Below are positions 9,301-19,336 of a stretch of 31,166 bases of DNA, one piece after another. The notes under the pieces were generated by a model that had not been told where the DNA came from, ran no database searches, and saw only the letters and a program-made list of their open reading frames with translations. Both the position numbers and the translations under genes were made by a program. The stretch lies in the NCBI GenBank assembly GCA_964058805.1, contig CAXKVV010000835.1, forward strand, positions 1-31,166, read 5' to 3'. The stretch comes from Schoenoplectus triqueter (lineage: Eukaryota > Streptophyta > Magnoliopsida > Poales > Cyperaceae). Position 1 is the first letter of the stretch. Every line of letters starts with the position of its first letter.

Positions 9301-11663
9301 ATGGATATTCAGGATTCTTTCAAATTCCTATCCATCCAAGTGATCAGGAGAAGACTACATTCACTTGTCCTTATGGTACATTTGCCTATAGGAGAATGCC
9401 TTTTGGTCTTTGTAATGCTCCTGCTACCTTTCAACGAGCGATGATGGCAATTTTCTCTGAATTCATCGAAGACATCATGGAAGTATTTATGGATGATTTC
9501 TCTGTCTATGGAACAAGCTTCGATGAGTGTCTGGCAAACCTTTCAAAGGTCTTGCAGCGTTGTGAAGAAGTAAACTTGGTTCTGAATTGGGAGAAATGTC
9601 ATTTCATGGTTCAAGAAGGAGTTGTTCTTGGACATGTAGTGTCATCTCGTGGTTTAGAAGTTGATAAAGCAAAAGTGGAGGTGATTGAGAAGTTGCCACC
9701 TCCAACTAATGTCAAAGAAGTCAGAAGTTTTTTAGGACATGCTGGATTTTACAGAAGATATATCAAAGACTTCTCTGGTATTGCGAGGCCCTTGTCCAAT
9801 CTCACAATTAAGGACATTCCTTTTAATTTTGATCGGAAATGCCATGATGCATTCTGTAAAATAAAAGAATCCTTAACTTCTGCCCCGATCTTACAACCAC
9901 CTGACTGGAGCTTACCATTTGAGCTCATGTGTGATGCAAGTGATTATGCAGTAGGTGCTGTATTGGGACAAAGGAAGGACAAGAGAGCCTACGCGATCTA
10001 CTATGCAAGTAAAGTTCTGGATGAGGCTCAAGCAAATTATGCCACAACAGAAAAAGAACTTCTTGCTATAGTATTCGCAGTGAACAAGTTCAGATCATAT
10101 CTCATTGGATCGAAGGTTATCGTTTATACTGATCATGCAGCAATCAAATTCTTATTGAGCAAGAAAGATGCAAAACCTCGTCTCATCCGATGGGTCCTGC
10201 TTTTACAGGAATTTGATCTTGAAATTCGGGATAAAAGGGGCACAGAAAATCTGGTTGCAGATCATTTGTCTCGACTTAGACACAAGCCTGAGTTTAAGGA
10301 GGATGACATTCCAATTGATGACTCATTTCCAGATGAGTACCTCCTTGCAGTCTCAGAATTTCAGGCTCCGTGGTATGCTGACTATGTGAATTTTCTCGCA
10401 TGCGGCGTTCTTCCACCAGATCTCTCGTATCAGCAAAAGAAGAAATTCTTTGCTGATCTGAAGTACTACTATTGGGATGATCCTTTGCTCTTTAAATTGG
10501 GTGTGGATGGAGTATACCGTCGTTGCATTCCAGAAGATGAGGTACAAGATATTTTACTCCATTGTCATTCAATGTCCTATGGTGGTCATGCAAGTGCATC
10601 AAAAACCGTTGCTAAAATCATTCAATCCGGATTTTTCTGGCCTTCCATGTTCAAAGATGCCAGAAAATTCATTCTCTCATGTGATGCTTGCCAAAGGACG
10701 GGGAACATTTCAAAGAGAAATGAAATGCCCCTCAACAACATCCAAGAAGTCGAAGTTTTTGATGTTTGGGGAATCGACTTCATGGGACCATTTCCGTCCT
10801 CATGTGGTAACAAGTTCATTCTGGTCGCGGTTGACTATGTCTCAAAATGGGTGGAGGCAATTCCGAGCCCAACAGCTGATGCAAAGACAGTGACACGACT
10901 TTTCAAGAAAATCATTTTCCCTAGGTTTGGTACACCAAGGGCTGTGATCAGTGACGGCGGTACTCACTTTGTCAACCGCCAACTTGAGTCTCTTTTGACT
11001 AAGTATGGTGTCACTCATAAAATCGCCACCCCATATCACCCACAAACAAGTGGACAAGTTGAAATCTCTAATCGAGAGATCAAGAGCATTCTTGAGAAAA
11101 CTGTCTCTCGCACTCGAAAGGATTGGTCGCTTAAACTTGATGATGCTCTATGGGCATACCGTACCGCCTTCAAGACACCAATCGGTATGACTCCTTTTAA
11201 ATTGGTGTACGGTCGTCCATGTCATCTCCCTGTAGAGCTAGAGCATAAGGCACATTGGGCAATCAAGGTCCTGAATTTTGATCTGAAAACTGCCGGTGAA
11301 AAGAGATTGATGGAACTGCATGAGTTAGAAGAGTTGCGACTAGATGCCTATGAAAACACTCGGATTTATAAAGAGCGCACCAAACGTTGGCACGACAAGA
11401 AAATCACACGTCGTGAGTTTCATGAAGGAGATATGGTTCTCTTGTTCAACTCCCGTCTCAAACTCTTTCCTGGGAAGTTGAAGTCCAGATGGTCTGGACC
11501 ATTCAAAGTGTTGCGTGCTTTTCCATATGGTGCAGTTGAGATTTTCAGTGAAAATTCGGGTGCATTCAAGGTGAATGGACAGAGATTGAAACATTATCTC
11601 ACCGGCGATCCTTTGGAGAAGAAGGTTTCTTTTGACCTTCTTGACGCTTCATCGACTGGGTAA
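6345..11663 (+). CDS. gag-pol: Athila gag-pol polyprotein, intact
   Basis: One uninterrupted frame of 1,772 codons encodes the polyprotein needed to package and copy the element. The start is the first in-frame ATG; the open frame continues upstream with no ATG. Residues below count from it. Gag capsid region about 49-215; CCHC zinc knuckle 269-282 (CX2CX4HX4C); heptad-rich, coiled-coil-like stretch 358-405; aspartic protease with DLGA at 600-603; reverse transcriptase with catalytic Asp 986 and FMDD 1048-1051; RNase H with Asp 1197, Glu 1238, Asp 1263 and Asp 1306; integrase zinc region with His 1408 (or 1406), His 1415, Cys 1446 and Cys 1449; DDE core Asp 1478, Asp 1537 and Glu 1573 (D-35-E); GPF 1718-1720. 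No chromodomain is seen. Gag and Pol are fused without stop or frameshift, so their ratio must be set some other way. No inactivating change was found. Confidence 0.96.
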   Translation: MANERPKLLKDFVVPNATSIRTSIVAPAVGANNFELKPALINMVQQHPFNGLPNEDPNLHLSVFLEICNTLKVNGVTDDAIRLRLFPFSLAGKARAWLQSLTIGTITTWDQLAEAFLAKYFPPTKTALLRTQINSFQQKEGESLYDAWERFKDLLRSCPHHGLEKWLVIHIFYNGLNYNTKLTVNAAAGGSFMNLNVEDGYTLLEDIALNHQQWNPERPAPKAGIFQVDNSTLLSAQMDALTRQLAQMNSGASATNTTKAINAGNIFSCEHCGGMDHTTLECQLGIQESGLEQVSALNNFGRPQNDPYSNTYNPGWRNHPNFSYKNNQNMVPQQNNQNPPGFPQRQFNSQPAPQKSNLEIMMENFMTQQQKTTQDLRDVVRDLTTKVDSLTTQNKMLETQIAQQASSSRALGKLPSQPEPNPREQHIKALTLRSGKQIGDSSSTTQPAMFKSVPVERDVDDINSDASNTKDDAGDTGKSAGRNEEPKYVVPSKYKSPLPFPQRVVQAKLDKQFSKFLELLKTLKIEMPFTDVLTQMPSYAKFLKEILSNKRKLEEHQTVALTTECSAVLQNNLPQKLEDPGCYAIPCLIGNFHINKALCDLGASVSLMPLSIFEKIGFGELKSARIPLQLADRSVRYSTGILEDVPIRVGKLIVPVDFVVVEMEEDPQIPIILGRAFLRTAGAFIDVKNGRLTLNMGDEKVEFNFSKTIKRPSHDDSCLRIDYFDTLEQEILDEHIISDSFGHNPLLDDWSDSDEEDNACENQEFEPLTSANAVTTKDAGCIKDNSGRIGECDQPASDDAPKVELKPLPSNLRYAFLGPNDTYPVIINANLSESETHSLLAELRLHKKAIGYTINDIKGINPSVCMHRILMEDDHKPSIESQRRLNPNLKDVVKKEVLKLLDAGIIYPISDSNWVSPIHVVPKKGGTTVIRNDNNELIPTRVVTGWRMCIDYRKLNKATRKDHFPLPFIDQMLERLAKHTHFCYLDGYSGFFQIPIHPSDQEKTTFTCPYGTFAYRRMPFGLCNAPATFQRAMMAIFSEFIEDIMEVFMDDFSVYGTSFDECLANLSKVLQRCEEVNLVLNWEKCHFMVQEGVVLGHVVSSRGLEVDKAKVEVIEKLPPPTNVKEVRSFLGHAGFYRRYIKDFSGIARPLSNLTIKDIPFNFDRKCHDAFCKIKESLTSAPILQPPDWSLPFELMCDASDYAVGAVLGQRKDKRAYAIYYASKVLDEAQANYATTEKELLAIVFAVNKFRSYLIGSKVIVYTDHAAIKFLLSKKDAKPRLIRWVLLLQEFDLEIRDKRGTENLVADHLSRLRHKPEFKEDDIPIDDSFPDEYLLAVSEFQAPWYADYVNFLACGVLPPDLSYQQKKKFFADLKYYYWDDPLLFKLGVDGVYRRCIPEDEVQDILLHCHSMSYGGHASASKTVAKIIQSGFFWPSMFKDARKFILSCDACQRTGNISKRNEMPLNNIQEVEVFDVWGIDFMGPFPSSCGNKFILVAVDYVSKWVEAIPSPTADAKTVTRLFKKIIFPRFGTPRAVISDGGTHFVNRQLESLLTKYGVTHKIATPYHPQTSGQVEISNREIKSILEKTVSRTRKDWSLKLDDALWAYRTAFKTPIGMTPFKLVYGRPCHLPVELEHKAHWAIKVLNFDLKTAGEKRLMELHELEELRLDAYENTRIYKERTKRWHDKKITRREFHEGDMVLLFNSRLKLFPGKLKSRWSGPFKVLRAFPYGAVEIFSENSGAFKVNGQRLKHYLTGDPLEKKVSFDLLDASSTG
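7149..7190 (+). other. Gag CCHC zinc-knuckle coding segment
   Basis: This segment encodes a CX2CX4HX4C motif (residues 269-282 of the polyprotein), the RNA-binding nucleocapsid signature of retroelement Gag proteins. There is only one knuckle, followed by a Gln/Asn/Pro-rich stretch. Confidence 0.88.
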
Positions 11664-11700
11664 AAGAATCTGGTCAGGCTCGAGACCTAAAACAAGCGCT

Positions 11701-11720
11701 TCTTGGGAGGCAACCCAAGA
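11701..11720 (+). other. stem-loop just downstream of pol
   Basis: TCTTGGG-AGGCAA-CCCAAGA forms a perfect 7-bp stem with a 6-base loop, 37 bp after the gag-pol stop codon. From memory, a very similar GGGAGGCAACCC hairpin follows pol in other Athila-group elements, which suggests a conserved RNA element. Its function is unknown to me. Confidence 0.6.
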
Positions 11721-12020
11721 CCCAAAAGTTCTTTTATTTTACATCATTTTATTTTCTTGTTTGGATATTCTACTTGTTTCATGGTCAAAGAAGTGCAGGA
11801 AATTTTCAAAAAGATGAGTGCAAGATCTAGAAGAAGAAGTCACATGTCATAAATGCAACCTTCATTTTCAAAGATGCAGGCCGCATTCAAGATAGCACAG
11901 TATGAGAAAGTACATGAGCAATCAATTTTCTCCTCCACGATCATGGTCAGGTTGTTTTCATTTCCCTTCTCCTCATTTCATTTTTCTTGTTTAGTTGCAC
12001 TGAGGTCAGTGCACGATTTT

Positions 12021-12036
12021 AAGTTTGGGGGAATTT
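12021..12036 (+). other. internal polypurine-tract-like copy
   Basis: AAGTTTGGGGGAATTT is identical over 16 bases to the sequence at 13339-13354, which spans the terminal polypurine tract and the first LTR base. It lies 1,318 bp upstream. It could act as an extra plus-strand primer or be left from an older duplication. Confidence 0.5.
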
Positions 12037-12518
12037 TGAATTTTGGGAACCTGCATTTGCATTCATTTAGATTGCATGATTAAGTTAGTTTAAGAGCATG
12101 TAGGGCTTGCATTTTTAATTCATATAGATGTCATTTTAGGTTAGGATTAAAGGAGAAAATTTTTGAGAAATTATAAAGTTAAAAACTTAAAAGAGAGAAT
12201 ATGTGATTTTTGTGTTTTTTCTTTGTAAAAGGCTTATGGTGCATTTTTATGATTTTGGCTAACCACATGGTGATCGAACTTGCTTATTGTGCGTTTCATA
12301 AATCAAATACCGGTGGAATCAAGTTTCTCAGGGATTAAATGGATTGAAAGGGACTTTCCTCATTTTAAACCTGCCCTATACTTCTTTTCTGTCCATAAAT
12401 AAAAAACACATTTTTCCTCCATCTCTTTTAGTACCCTATTTCATCTAAGGGTGTATCTAGCATGTTTTGAGCATATTCAGTCTTCATCGGTGCACAATTC
12501 GAGACGACAAAATATGGA

Positions 12519-12730
12519 GGTCATCAATTATCTCCACTGATCTTCTAGTGTCAATGCCATTCCGAAAGAAATATATGGAGCATTAAATATCCATATCAGT
12601 ATTGAACTCTGAAAAAAAAAAAATTGGTCACCAAATGTCTCTATTCTTCAAGTACAAAAGTGCAGTGGTCACCAATTGCTTCTATCTCATATAAGCACTA
12701 TCACTTTTCAAAGAGGTCACCAAATACCTC
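12519..12730 (+). repeat. four imperfect GGTCAYCAAWT repeats
   Basis: Related 16-mers with the pattern GGTCAYCAAWTRYYTC start at 12519, 12626, 12667 and 12715 in the 3' region. Spacing is irregular (107, 41 and 48 bp), so this looks like a degenerate tandem duplication. No function is recognised. Confidence 0.6.
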
Positions 12731-12760
12731 CTAAAATGCGATCTTCAATGTAAACTCGGA

Positions 12761-12814
12761 GTTTCAGTAAAAAAAAATAATAATAATAAAAAAAAAAAAA
12801 AAAAAAACTGAAAC
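12761..12814. repeat. 8-bp inverted repeat around an A-rich tract
   Basis: GTTTCAGT at 12761-12768 and ACTGAAAC at 12807-12814 are perfect inverted copies enclosing about 38 bases of A with TAA interruptions. A hairpin presenting an A-rich loop is possible in RNA. The run length may be affected by sequencing or slippage. Confidence 0.6.
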
Positions 12815-12858
12815 ATCCAAAACAATTCAAGCTGTCTGAGACGATCTAAAAGCAGTCC

Positions 12859-13275
12859 ATGAGGATATTCGAATCTATTCTTCTATTGAAGCTTCGTGCC
12901 ATGTGTTCAAAAATTCTTTCTTCAAGCCGTTCGATTTGTTCGTCCGCTGAGATTGTGTGTGCTCGGTACATGCTAGTTTCTTTTTCCTTTTTCTTGTCTT
13001 TTCCTTATTTTTCTCTCCACAAAACCTCCAAGAAGCGAACTGGGATTTTTAGTATGAGGAATTTATACATTTTCTACTTTTTAACCCCTGAGATTCATGA
13101 AATCCTTGCCAGTCGGTTATATTTTTGCATTAAGCTAACTCTTTTCATTTGTGAGGTGAATAAAAATTGTCGAGATGCCCTAAGAATTCGCAGAGTGATT
13201 CTACACAAATTTTATATTATCTCTGTTAAGATTTCGGCAAAGTATATTTCACAAAATTTTTGTCCGAACTTTTAG
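12859..13275 (+). CDS. unrecognised 138-codon open frame
   Basis: This frame starts with ATG in the 3' region of the element, where an env-like gene would be expected. The product would be Ser/Phe/Ile/Lys-rich with hydrophobic stretches near residues 40-53 (FSFFLSFPYFSL) and 87-98. It resembles no protein I recognise, has no clear signal peptide, and lies in AT-rich DNA where chance frames of this size occur. It could be a remnant of an env-like frame with a membrane segment, but chance is at least as likely. Confidence 0.15.
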   Translation: MRIFESILLLKLRAMCSKILSSSRSICSSAEIVCARYMLVSFSFFLSFPYFSLHKTSKKRTGIFSMRNLYIFYFLTPEIHEILASRLYFCIKLTLFICEVNKNCRDALRIRRVILHKFYIISVKISAKYISQNFCPNF

Positions 13276-13338
13276 GTCTTGTCTTTGGTTTAGATTCGAG
13301 CTTACCTCCATTATTTGCTTGAGGGCAAGCAAAAGTTC

Positions 13339-13353
13339 AAGTTTGGGGGAATT
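13339..13353 (+). other. polypurine tract
   Basis: AAGTTTGGGGGAATT ends directly at the 3' LTR. Its purine core GGGGGAA (13345-13351) stops two bases before TGATG. It should resist RNase H and prime plus-strand DNA synthesis. Confidence 0.75.
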
Positions 13354-15173
13354 TGATGAACGATATTTATAACTATAATTTCATACATAGTTAAGCCAAA
13401 AACTAAATTCAATTATTTTATTTTATTGCATTTTATTTATTTTTAGCTAGTTTTGTACAATTTCTGTCAAGAGATCGGTTGCTACGCATTTTGTATTTTG
13501 TTTTGCAGTTTTTGAAGCAAATTGGAGCTAATTATGAGCTGACCCATTTCGTGACCCGCTTCATTGGCCTCTGTCACATCAGGCCCTGATTGGCGCAATT
13601 TCTCCTGTCGGCATTGAAGGGAAATAAAATAACCAAGCCCTATTTGCATTTATTGATTAACAATCAAACTTGATTCTTCAATTAATTACATCCAGCGCCA
13701 TCTTATCTGGAGACAAAGGAGCAAATAATTTTATCCGCCAATTACTGTGTGCGCCAATTAATGAAGATGTAATGGAGATACGCCATGTATTATTTGACCT
13801 CTTTATTTAGCGGGAATTGAAATTGATATGTACATCTCATTAATGATTTTCAATCAAGCTGAAGACGCCAATTAATTGCATAATATGCAACCGGTTCCAA
13901 AAGGATTAGTCCCACAATTAAGAATTTTTTATCTCAAGCTCTTTTGCTCTTCTATATAAACCTTGCCAATCTACACATCTAGGCATCCCATTCTTCATCC
14001 TTCTCTTCTTTCATCTTGGACTAGCATTCGTGCTGGACCGAGAAAAATCTATTTTTGTTCTTTCCTCCATTGGCAAAGTCTCCAGAAGCAAGCAAGGTGC
14101 TCGGTTGCAAGGCAGCGTCTCTTCTCGAGTTGCAAGAAACGGGTTGTATTTTCTCTTTTCTTTTAATTTTATTAGAGATGTTTATTTTTGCATTTGTAGT
14201 TTTTAGCTTGTTTAGTATGGAAGGCTAAGTCCTCCGTCTAGGGATATGGATGTAGCCTGAATATTTTATGTTATGCATGTTTGAGTTATTTATATGGTTT
14301 ATGTGTTGATTTATTTCATATGATTAAACTGCTTGTGATATTATGAGAATAGCTTAGTAATCTTGCTGGTAATATACAACAAACTGAAAGGGTGAGTGTA
14401 TTGCTGACGGGCACAAAGGGGTTACATAAAGTTAGGATTATAATATTATAAACACATTTTAGGCAAGTAAATCATGATACTGTTACGGTGACGTTGAAAG
14501 CCAGACTGAAATGAAATAAACTTAGGCACCTTGTGCACGACAGTGTATTAGAAAGTAAGGGAATTTAAGATATATCACATAAATTAATGGACTTAAGCCG
14601 AAGTGGTATGGTGCGACGGTATCCTGTCATATTTGGACTAGGTACGGTATAATTAGCTATAGACATATAGTTAATTATCAATAATAGGATATATCCCTCA
14701 ACTATATAAACCAACAAATATGATATAAATAAGCAAGCATGTATAACTAAAATATGATGGTGAACCCATATACCTAGATACTTCATATTCATAAGAAAAA
14801 TCAGTTTTACCCCCGAGTTATTAGTGCAGCCCGCATTCCTTTCAATACAGACTGCATTCAGTGACTCAATCCAAATTCCTAGGATTTGACCTGCATTAGT
14901 GGATTCAAGGTGCATTCCTGGACACAGGCTGCATCTCTCTTCTTTTTAGGTTGCATTTCTAGGATACAAACATCATTTTTATTATTTATTTTAGTTTTAA
15001 GATTGAACCAACTCACTTTTGATCGGTGTAGATTACTAAAGGTTAGTTAACCAGTACTTCTTAGCTCCTCCCTGTGGATCGATAACCCAAAGTACTATAC
15101 GATTAGGTCGTGCGCTTGCGATCGATTGTATTAATACTAGGGCTTAATTTGTTAAGCTACACAGACACCATCA
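13354..15173 (+). repeat. 3' LTR
   Basis: 1,820-bp copy of the 5' LTR with the same ends and one observed substitution (G at 14893). It is immediately preceded by the polypurine tract and followed directly by GCGCG and resumed satellite. Its AATAAA lies at 14515-14520 and would serve 3' end formation of the genomic RNA if functional. Confidence 0.97.
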
Positions 15174-15178
15174 GCGCG
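15174..15178. other. target-site duplication, right copy
   Basis: GCGCG directly follows CATCA of the 3' LTR. Joining the left flank to CCCGGACTCG after this copy gives a normal satellite unit in phase, which confirms a simple insertion with no flanking loss. Confidence 0.93.
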
Positions 15179-18100
15179 CCCGGACTCGTTTTCGGCGGTC
15201 TCGAAGGCGTCGGGTCCCGTTTTTAGCGGTACCGAGGGCGTCGTGTCTCATTTTCTTATTTTGCGCGCCCGGACTCGTTTTCGGAGGTACCGAGGGCGTC
15301 GGGTCCCGTTTTCATGTTTTGCCCGCCCGAACTCATTTTCGGTGGTACTGAGGGCGTCGGGTCCCATTTTCATGTTTTGCGCGCCAAGACTCCTTTTCGG
15401 CGGTTCCGAGGGCGTCGGGTCCAGTTTTCATGTTTTGCGCGCCCGGACTCGTTTTCGGCGGTACCGAGGGCGTCGGGTCCCGTTTTAATGTTTGACGCGC
15501 CCGGACTCGTTTTCGGCCGTCTCGAGGGCGTCGGGCCCCGTTTTCGGCGATATCGAGGGCGTCGGGTATCGTTTTCATGTTTTGCGCGCCCGAACTCATT
15601 TTCGGCGGTACCGAGGCCGTCGGGTCCCGTTTTCAAGTTTTGCGCGCCCGGACTCATTTTCGGCGATACCGAGGGCGTCGGGTCCCGTTTTAATGTTTTG
15701 CGCGCCCGGACTCGTTTTCGGCGGTCTCGAAGGCGTCGGGTCCCGTTTTCAGCGGTACCGAGGGCGTCGTGTCTCATTTTCATGTTTTACGCGCCCGGAC
15801 TCATTTTCGGCGGTACCGAGGGCGTCGGGTCCCGTTTTCATGTTTTGCGCGCTCGAACTCATTTTCGGAGGTACCGAGGGCGTCGGGTCCCATTTTCATG
15901 TTTTGCGGGCCCGGACTCGTTTTCGGCGGTACCGAGGGCGTCGGGTCCAGTTTGATGTTTTGCGCGCCCGGACTCGTTTTCGGCGGTACCGAGGGCGTCG
16001 GGTCCCGTTTTATTGTTTTACGCGCCCGGACTCGTTTTCGGCCGTCTCGAGGGCGTCGGGCCCCGTTTTCGGCTATATCGAGGGCGTCGGGTATCGTTTT
16101 CATGTTTTGCGCGCCCGAACTCATTTTCGGCGGTACCGAGGCCGTCGGGTCCCGTTTTCATGTTTTGCGCGCCCGGACTCATTTTCGGCGATACCGAGGG
16201 CGTCGGGTCCCGTTTTAATGTTTTGCGAGCCCGGACTCATTTTCGGCGGTCTCGAAGGCGTCGGGTCCCGTTTTCAGCGGTACTGAGGGCGTCGTGTCTC
16301 ATTTTCTTGTTTTGCGCGCCCGGACTCGTTTTCGGCGGTACCGAGGGCGTCGGGTCCCGTTTTCATGTTTTGCGCGCTCGAACTCATTTTCGGAGGTACC
16401 GAGGGCGTCGGGTCCCATTTTCATGTTTTGCGGGCCCGGACTCGTTTTCGACGGTACCGATGGCGTCGGGTCCCGTTTTAATGTTATGCGCGCCCGGACT
16501 CGTTTTCGGCGATACCGAGGGCGTCGGGTCCCGTTTTAATGTTTTGCGCGCCCGGACTCGTTTTTGGCGGTCTCGAGGGCGTCGGGTCCCGTTTTAATGT
16601 TTTGCGCGCCCGGACTCGTTTTGGGCTGTCTCGAGGGCGTCGGGCCTCGTTTTCGGCGATATCGAGGGCGTCGGGTCACGTTTTCGGCGGTACCGAGGGC
16701 GTCGTGTCTCATTTTCTTACTTTGCGCGCCCAGACTCGTTTTCGGCGGTACCCAGAGCGTCGGGTCCCATTTTCATGTTTTGCGCGCCCGGACTCGTTTT
16801 CGGCTGTCTCGAGGGCCTCGGGCCCCGTTTTCGGCGATATCGAGGGCGTCGGGTATCATTTTCATGTTTTGCGTGCTCGAACTCATTTTCGGCGGTACCG
16901 AGACCGTCGGGTCCCGTTTTCTTGTTTTGCGCGCCCGGACTCGTTTTCGGCGATACCGAGGGCGTCGGGTCCCGTTTTAATGTTTTGCGCGCCTGGACTC
17001 GTTTTCGGCGGTCTCGAAGGCGTCGGGTCACGTTTTCGGCGGTACCGAGGGCGTCGTGTCTCATTTTCTTATTTTGCGTGCCCGGACTCGTTTTCGGCGG
17101 TACCCATAGCGTTGGGTCCCTTTTTCATGTTTTGCGCGCCCGGACTCGTTTTAGACGGAACCGAGGGCCTCGGGTCTCGTTTTCAAGTTTTACGCGCCCG
17201 GACTCGTTTTCGATGATACCGAGGGCGTCGGGTTTCGTTTTATTGTTTTGCGTGCCCGAACTCATTTTTGGCGGTACCGAGTGCGTCGGGTCCCGTTTTC
17301 ATGTTTTGCGCGCCCAGACTCGTTTTCGGCAATACCGAGGGTGTCGGGTCCCGGACTCATGTTTTGTGCGTCGGGTCCCGTTTTTGGCGGTATCGAGGGC
17401 ATCGGGTATCATTTTCATATTTTGCGCGCCCAAACTCATTTTCGGCGGTCTCAAGGGCGTCGGGTCCCGTTTTCACGTTCCGCACGCCCGAACTCATTTT
17501 CGGCGGTACCTAGGGCGTCGGGTCCCGTTTTCATGTTTTGCGCGTCCGGACTCATTTTCGACGGTATCGTGGGCGTCGTGCCTCGTTTTCTTGTTTTGCG
17601 CGCCCGGACTCATTTTCGGCGGTACCGAGGGCGTCGGTTCTCGTTTTCATGTTGTGCGCGTCGGGACTCGTTATCGGCGGTACCGAGGGCGTCGGGTCTC
17701 GTTTTCATGTTTTGGGCGCCCGGACTCGTTTTTGACGGTACCGAGGTCGTCGGGTCCCGTTTTCATGTTTTGCGCGCCCGGACTCATTTTGGGCGGTCCC
17801 GAGGGCGTCAGCTCCCGTTTTCATGTGTTTGCGCTCCCTGACTCGTTTTTGGCGGTAACGAGGGCGTCGGGTCCCGTTTTATTATTTTGCGCGCCCGGAC
17901 TCGTTTTCGGCGGTACCGAGGGCGTCGTGTCTCATTTTCTTAATTTGCGCGCCCAGACTCGTTTTCGACGGTACCGAGGGCGTCGGTTCTCGTTTCCATA
18001 ATATGCGCGCCTGGACTAGTTTTCGACGGTACCGAGGGCCTCGGATCCAGTTTCCAAGTTTTGCGCGCCCAGACTCATTTTCAGCGGTACCGAGGGCGTC

Positions 18101-19274
18101 GTGTCTCGTTTTCTTCTTTTGCGCTCCCGAACTAGTTTTCGGCAGTAAGGAGGGCGTCGGGTCGCGTTTTCATGTTTTGCGTGCCCGGACTCGTTTTCTG
18201 CCGTACCGCGGGCGTCAGCTCCCGTTTCAATGTTTTACGCGCCCCGACTCGTTTTCGGCGGTCCCGAGGGCGTCGGCTCCCGTTTTCATGTTTTGCGCTC
18301 CCTGACTCGTTTTCGGCGGTCTCGAGGGCGTCGGGTCCCGTTTTCGGCAGTATTGAGGGCGTCGGGTATCGTTTTCATGTTTTGCGCGCCCGAACTCATT
18401 TTCGGCGGTACCGAGGCCGTTGGGTCCCGTTTTCATGTTTTGCGCGCCCGGACTCGTTTTCGGCGATACCGAGGGCGTCGGGTCCCGTTTTAATGTTTTG
18501 CGCACCCGGACTCGTTTTCTGTTGTCTCGATGGCGTCGGGCCCCGTTTTCGGCGATATCGAGGGCGTCAGGTATCGTTTTAATGTTTTGCGCGCCCGAAC
18601 TCATTTCCGGCGGTACCGAGGCCGACGGGTCCCTTTTTCATGTTTTGCGCGCCCGGACTCGTTTTCGGCGATACCGAGGGCGTCGGGTCCCGTTATAATG
18701 TTTTGAGCGCCCGGACTCGTTTTCGGTGGTCTCGAAGGCGTCGGGTCCCGTTTTCAGCGGTACCGGGGCGTCGTGTCTCATTTTCTTGTTTTGCGCGCCC
18801 GGACTCTTTTTCGGCGGTACCGAGGGCGTCGGGTCCCCTTTTCATGTTTTGCGCGCCCGAACTCATTTTCGGTTGTACCGAGGGCGTCGGGACCCATTTT
18901 CATGTTTTGCGTGCCCGGACTCGTTTTCGGCGGTAACGAGGGCGTCGGGTCCAGTTTTAATGTTTTGCGCGCCCGGACTCGTTTTCGGCGGTACCGAGGG
19001 CGTCGGGTCCCGTTTTCATGTTTTGCGCGCCCGGACTCGTTTTCGGCTGTCTCGAGGGCGTCGGGCCCCGTTTTCGGCGATATCGAGGGCGTCGGGTATC
19101 GTTTTCATGTTTTGTGCGCCCGAACTCATTTTCGGCGGTACCGAGGCCGTCGGGTCCCGTTTTCATGTTTTGCGCGCCCGGACTCGTTTTCGGCGATACC
19201 GAGGTCGTCGGGTCCCGTTTTAATATTTTGGGCGCCTGGACTCGTTTTCGGCGGTCTCGAAGGCGTCGGGTCAC

Positions 19275-19336
19275 GTTTTCGGCGGTACCGAGGGCGTCGG
19301 GTCACGTTTTCGGCGGTACCGAGGGCGTCGGGTCTC
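19275..19336. repeat. tripled 31-bp half-unit in satellite
   Basis: Two consecutive GTTTTCGGCGGTACC half-units start at 19275 and 19306, exactly 31 bp apart. They follow a third half-unit that also ends in GGGTCAC. A single GGGTCAC half-unit is common elsewhere in the array; here it is doubled. This is a second independent case of half-unit gain. Confidence 0.75.

Larger units (their letters stand above)
11664..13353 (+). other. 3' non-coding region between pol and 3' LTR
   Basis: AT-rich 1.69-kb region where many Athila elements carry an env-like frame. Here I see only short frames and no recognisable env product. It holds a stem-loop just after pol (11701-11720), an internal copy of the polypurine tract (12021-12036), four GGTCAYCAAWT repeats (12519-12730), two A-rich tracts (about 12612-12623 and 12769-12807) and the terminal polypurine tract. 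It may be a decayed env region or may have long been non-coding; the sequence does not decide. Confidence 0.75.
4271..15173 (+). mobile_element. Athila-lineage Ty3/gypsy LTR retrotransposon, complete
   Basis: Complete 10,903-bp element with matching 1,820-bp LTRs, TG...CA ends extended to TGATG...CATCA, and a GCGCG target-site duplication. It also has a tRNA-Asp primer binding site, one intact gag-pol frame and a polypurine tract. The domain order protease, reverse transcriptase, RNase H, integrase is that of Ty3/gypsy. The tRNA-Asp primer, the single gag-pol frame, the missing chromodomain and the integrase end ([16 protein letters not shown]) fit the non-chromoviral Athila clade as I know it. 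The element is AT-rich and contrasts sharply with the GC-rich satellite. One LTR difference in 1,820 bp indicates a very recent insertion. No env-like gene is recognisable. Confidence 0.96.

Noticed and set aside
10168..11190. Short frames overlapping pol in other frames and on the minus strand
   Set aside because: They are shadows of the gag-pol frame with no domain content.
12601..12807. A-rich tracts as a retroposon (SINE or processed copy) tail
   Set aside because: No target-site duplication or promoter boxes surround the tracts, and one is enclosed by a perfect inverted repeat instead.
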